NCBI RefSeq assembly: GCF_904849725.1
Contig: NC_058523.1
Span: 110,548,189 to 110,612,188, forward strand
From: Hordeum vulgare subsp. vulgare
Lineage: Eukaryota; Streptophyta; Magnoliopsida; Poales; Poaceae
Direction of reading: 5' to 3'
Length of the DNA: 64,000 nucleotides
The notes under the pieces were generated by a model. That model worked only from the letters and a program-made list of their open reading frames with translations. It was not told the DNA's origin and made no database searches. Below are positions 63,204 through 64,000 of the stretch, piece by piece (position 1 is the stretch's first letter; every line of letters starts with the position of its first letter). A program made the position numbers and the translations under genes.

Positions 63204-64000
63204 TGAAAAGGATCGAGATGGACCTAGAGGGGGGGGTGAATAGGTACAGTTCCAAATTTTAATAATTACTTAGCAATTTTAGGCAAAAGTGCGGAATATG
63301 AGTGTAGGCCTAATAATTGCTATGACAAGGAGTAAGCTATTTAGAGTGAAGTAAGGCAAGCGGTAAACAATAATCAAATACAAGTACGTAATAAGGATTA
63401 ACACAAGTAGAGAGTTAGGGTTAGGAATAACCAAACCTCCAAGAGAGACAAGGATGTATCCCGATGTTCACTTCCTTGGAGGGAAGCTACGTCACCGTTA
63501 GAGGGGCGGATGTTACCACGAAGGCACACCAACGCCACGAAGGCTCACCCTATTCTCCCTTTGAGATAACTCCATGAAGGCGTTTCTCAACCACTAGTGG
63601 TAAGCCTTGAGGTGGCTTCCAAACCTTCACAAACTTTCCGGGGGAAATCACAATGGTTTGATTCCTCTCCGAAGACTCCTACCGCCTAGGAGTCTCCAAC
63701 CTCCAAGAGTAACAAGATCACGGGGATTGCTCAAAACTTGCTCAAATCACAAATCACTTTGGTGGGAAGGAGGAGAAGGAGACGATCTATCTTTTGATTG
63801 GAACAACACTCAAAGGGACTCACAAATGCTCTTGGGATCTAAGATTTGGTGTAGACAAGAGTGAGTGAGAAGAAAGGTGTTCTTGGATGTGTTCTAGCTG
63901 TGTTGGACACCCTCTCACGAAGTGGGAGGGGGTATATATAGTGGGGAGTGTAAAACAGCCGTTGGGGACACTTTAAGTCACACAGGGTTCGGACGTCCGA
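63204..64000 (-). repeat. 5' LTR (right) of the Maximus-like element, cut by window edge
   Basis: Begins TGAAAAGGATCGAGATGGAC like the left LTR. After 63852 it has its own sequence with GGTATATATAGTGG (63931-63944), the TATA box in reverse, then CGGACGTCCG at the window end. Confidence 0.88.

Larger units (their letters stand above)
55790..64000 (-). mobile_element. Reversed SIRE/Maximus-like Copia element, running off the window
   Basis: Left LTR 55790-57296, interior 57297-63203, right LTR from 63204 to the window end. On the minus strand the primer site TGGTATCAGAGCC (63201-63189) matches initiator Met tRNA, two bases from the LTR. A polypurine tract TTTAGGGGGAG (about 57307-57297) precedes the left LTR. 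The long gag with a coiled coil, UBN2-like domain and this polypurine tract suggest the SIRE/Maximus lineage. Many stops make it inactive. Confidence 0.85.

Overview
The window looks like nuclear DNA of a Triticeae grass (wheat, barley, rye or Aegilops group). The evidence is BARE/Angela-type and SIRE/Maximus-type Copia elements, TGATACG-ended Athila-like Gypsy elements, many Stowaway MITEs with TA duplications, grass LINE remnants, and one GC-rich grass-type F-box gene with introns. There is no bacterial or phage structure, no CRISPR array and no tRNA or rRNA gene that I can support. Nearly all open frames are transposon proteins or chance frames.

Left part (1-20239), the gene island. A reversed Gypsy gag fragment sits at the left edge. 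Two Harbinger-like DNA elements (2954-3596 and 3600-5516) follow, and the second carries a Myb/SANT-type ORF1 without a transposase. They end about 140 bp upstream of the only convincing host gene, an F-box/LRR/FBD protein of about 525 residues in three exons (5660-6721, 12852-12995, 13112-13483). Its 6.1 kb first intron holds four Stowaway MITEs (one of them inside the Helitron), a probable reversed Helitron (8332-12409), and inside that an RTE-type LINE split by another poly(A) retroposon. Downstream lie two abutting MITEs, a composite plastid insertion (petL joined to rpl20), a broken PIF/Harbinger transposase, a degenerate array of about 97/78 bp units, two zf-RVT LINE fragments and a hAT MITE.

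Right part (20240-64000), a deep nest of LTR retrotransposons. An old reversed BARE/Angela-type Copia (20240-22294 plus 40226-41016) was split by a forward BARE-type element (22295-40220, duplication GCTAC). That element was invaded by a reversed Athila-like Gypsy (25462-33129, duplication ATGCA) and by a Gypsy LTR that now stands alone (38238-39654, duplication GACTC). The old Copia was also cut at 41017 by a Gypsy element with a spliced Transposase_28-type ORF. That was cut at 45742 by an Athila-like Gypsy (gag, protease, extra ORF, no polymerase), this at 51944 by a reversed Angela-type Copia, and this at 55790 by a reversed SIRE/Maximus-like Copia running off the window. Removing the two nested insertions from the BARE element leaves 8,831 bp, a plausible full length for that family.

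The observations most worth a second look are in the Athila-like elements. They carry gag and protease but no reverse transcriptase. The second has a long uninterrupted extra ORF preceded by an internal copy of LTR U3-like sequence. A GC-rich hairpin recurs just upstream of the LTR TATA box. Also notable are a chimeric LTR carrying a leader and a short ORF with a histone-H3-tail-like start, and the composite plastid insertion. Family names come from memory of terminal motifs and protein families; no search was run.
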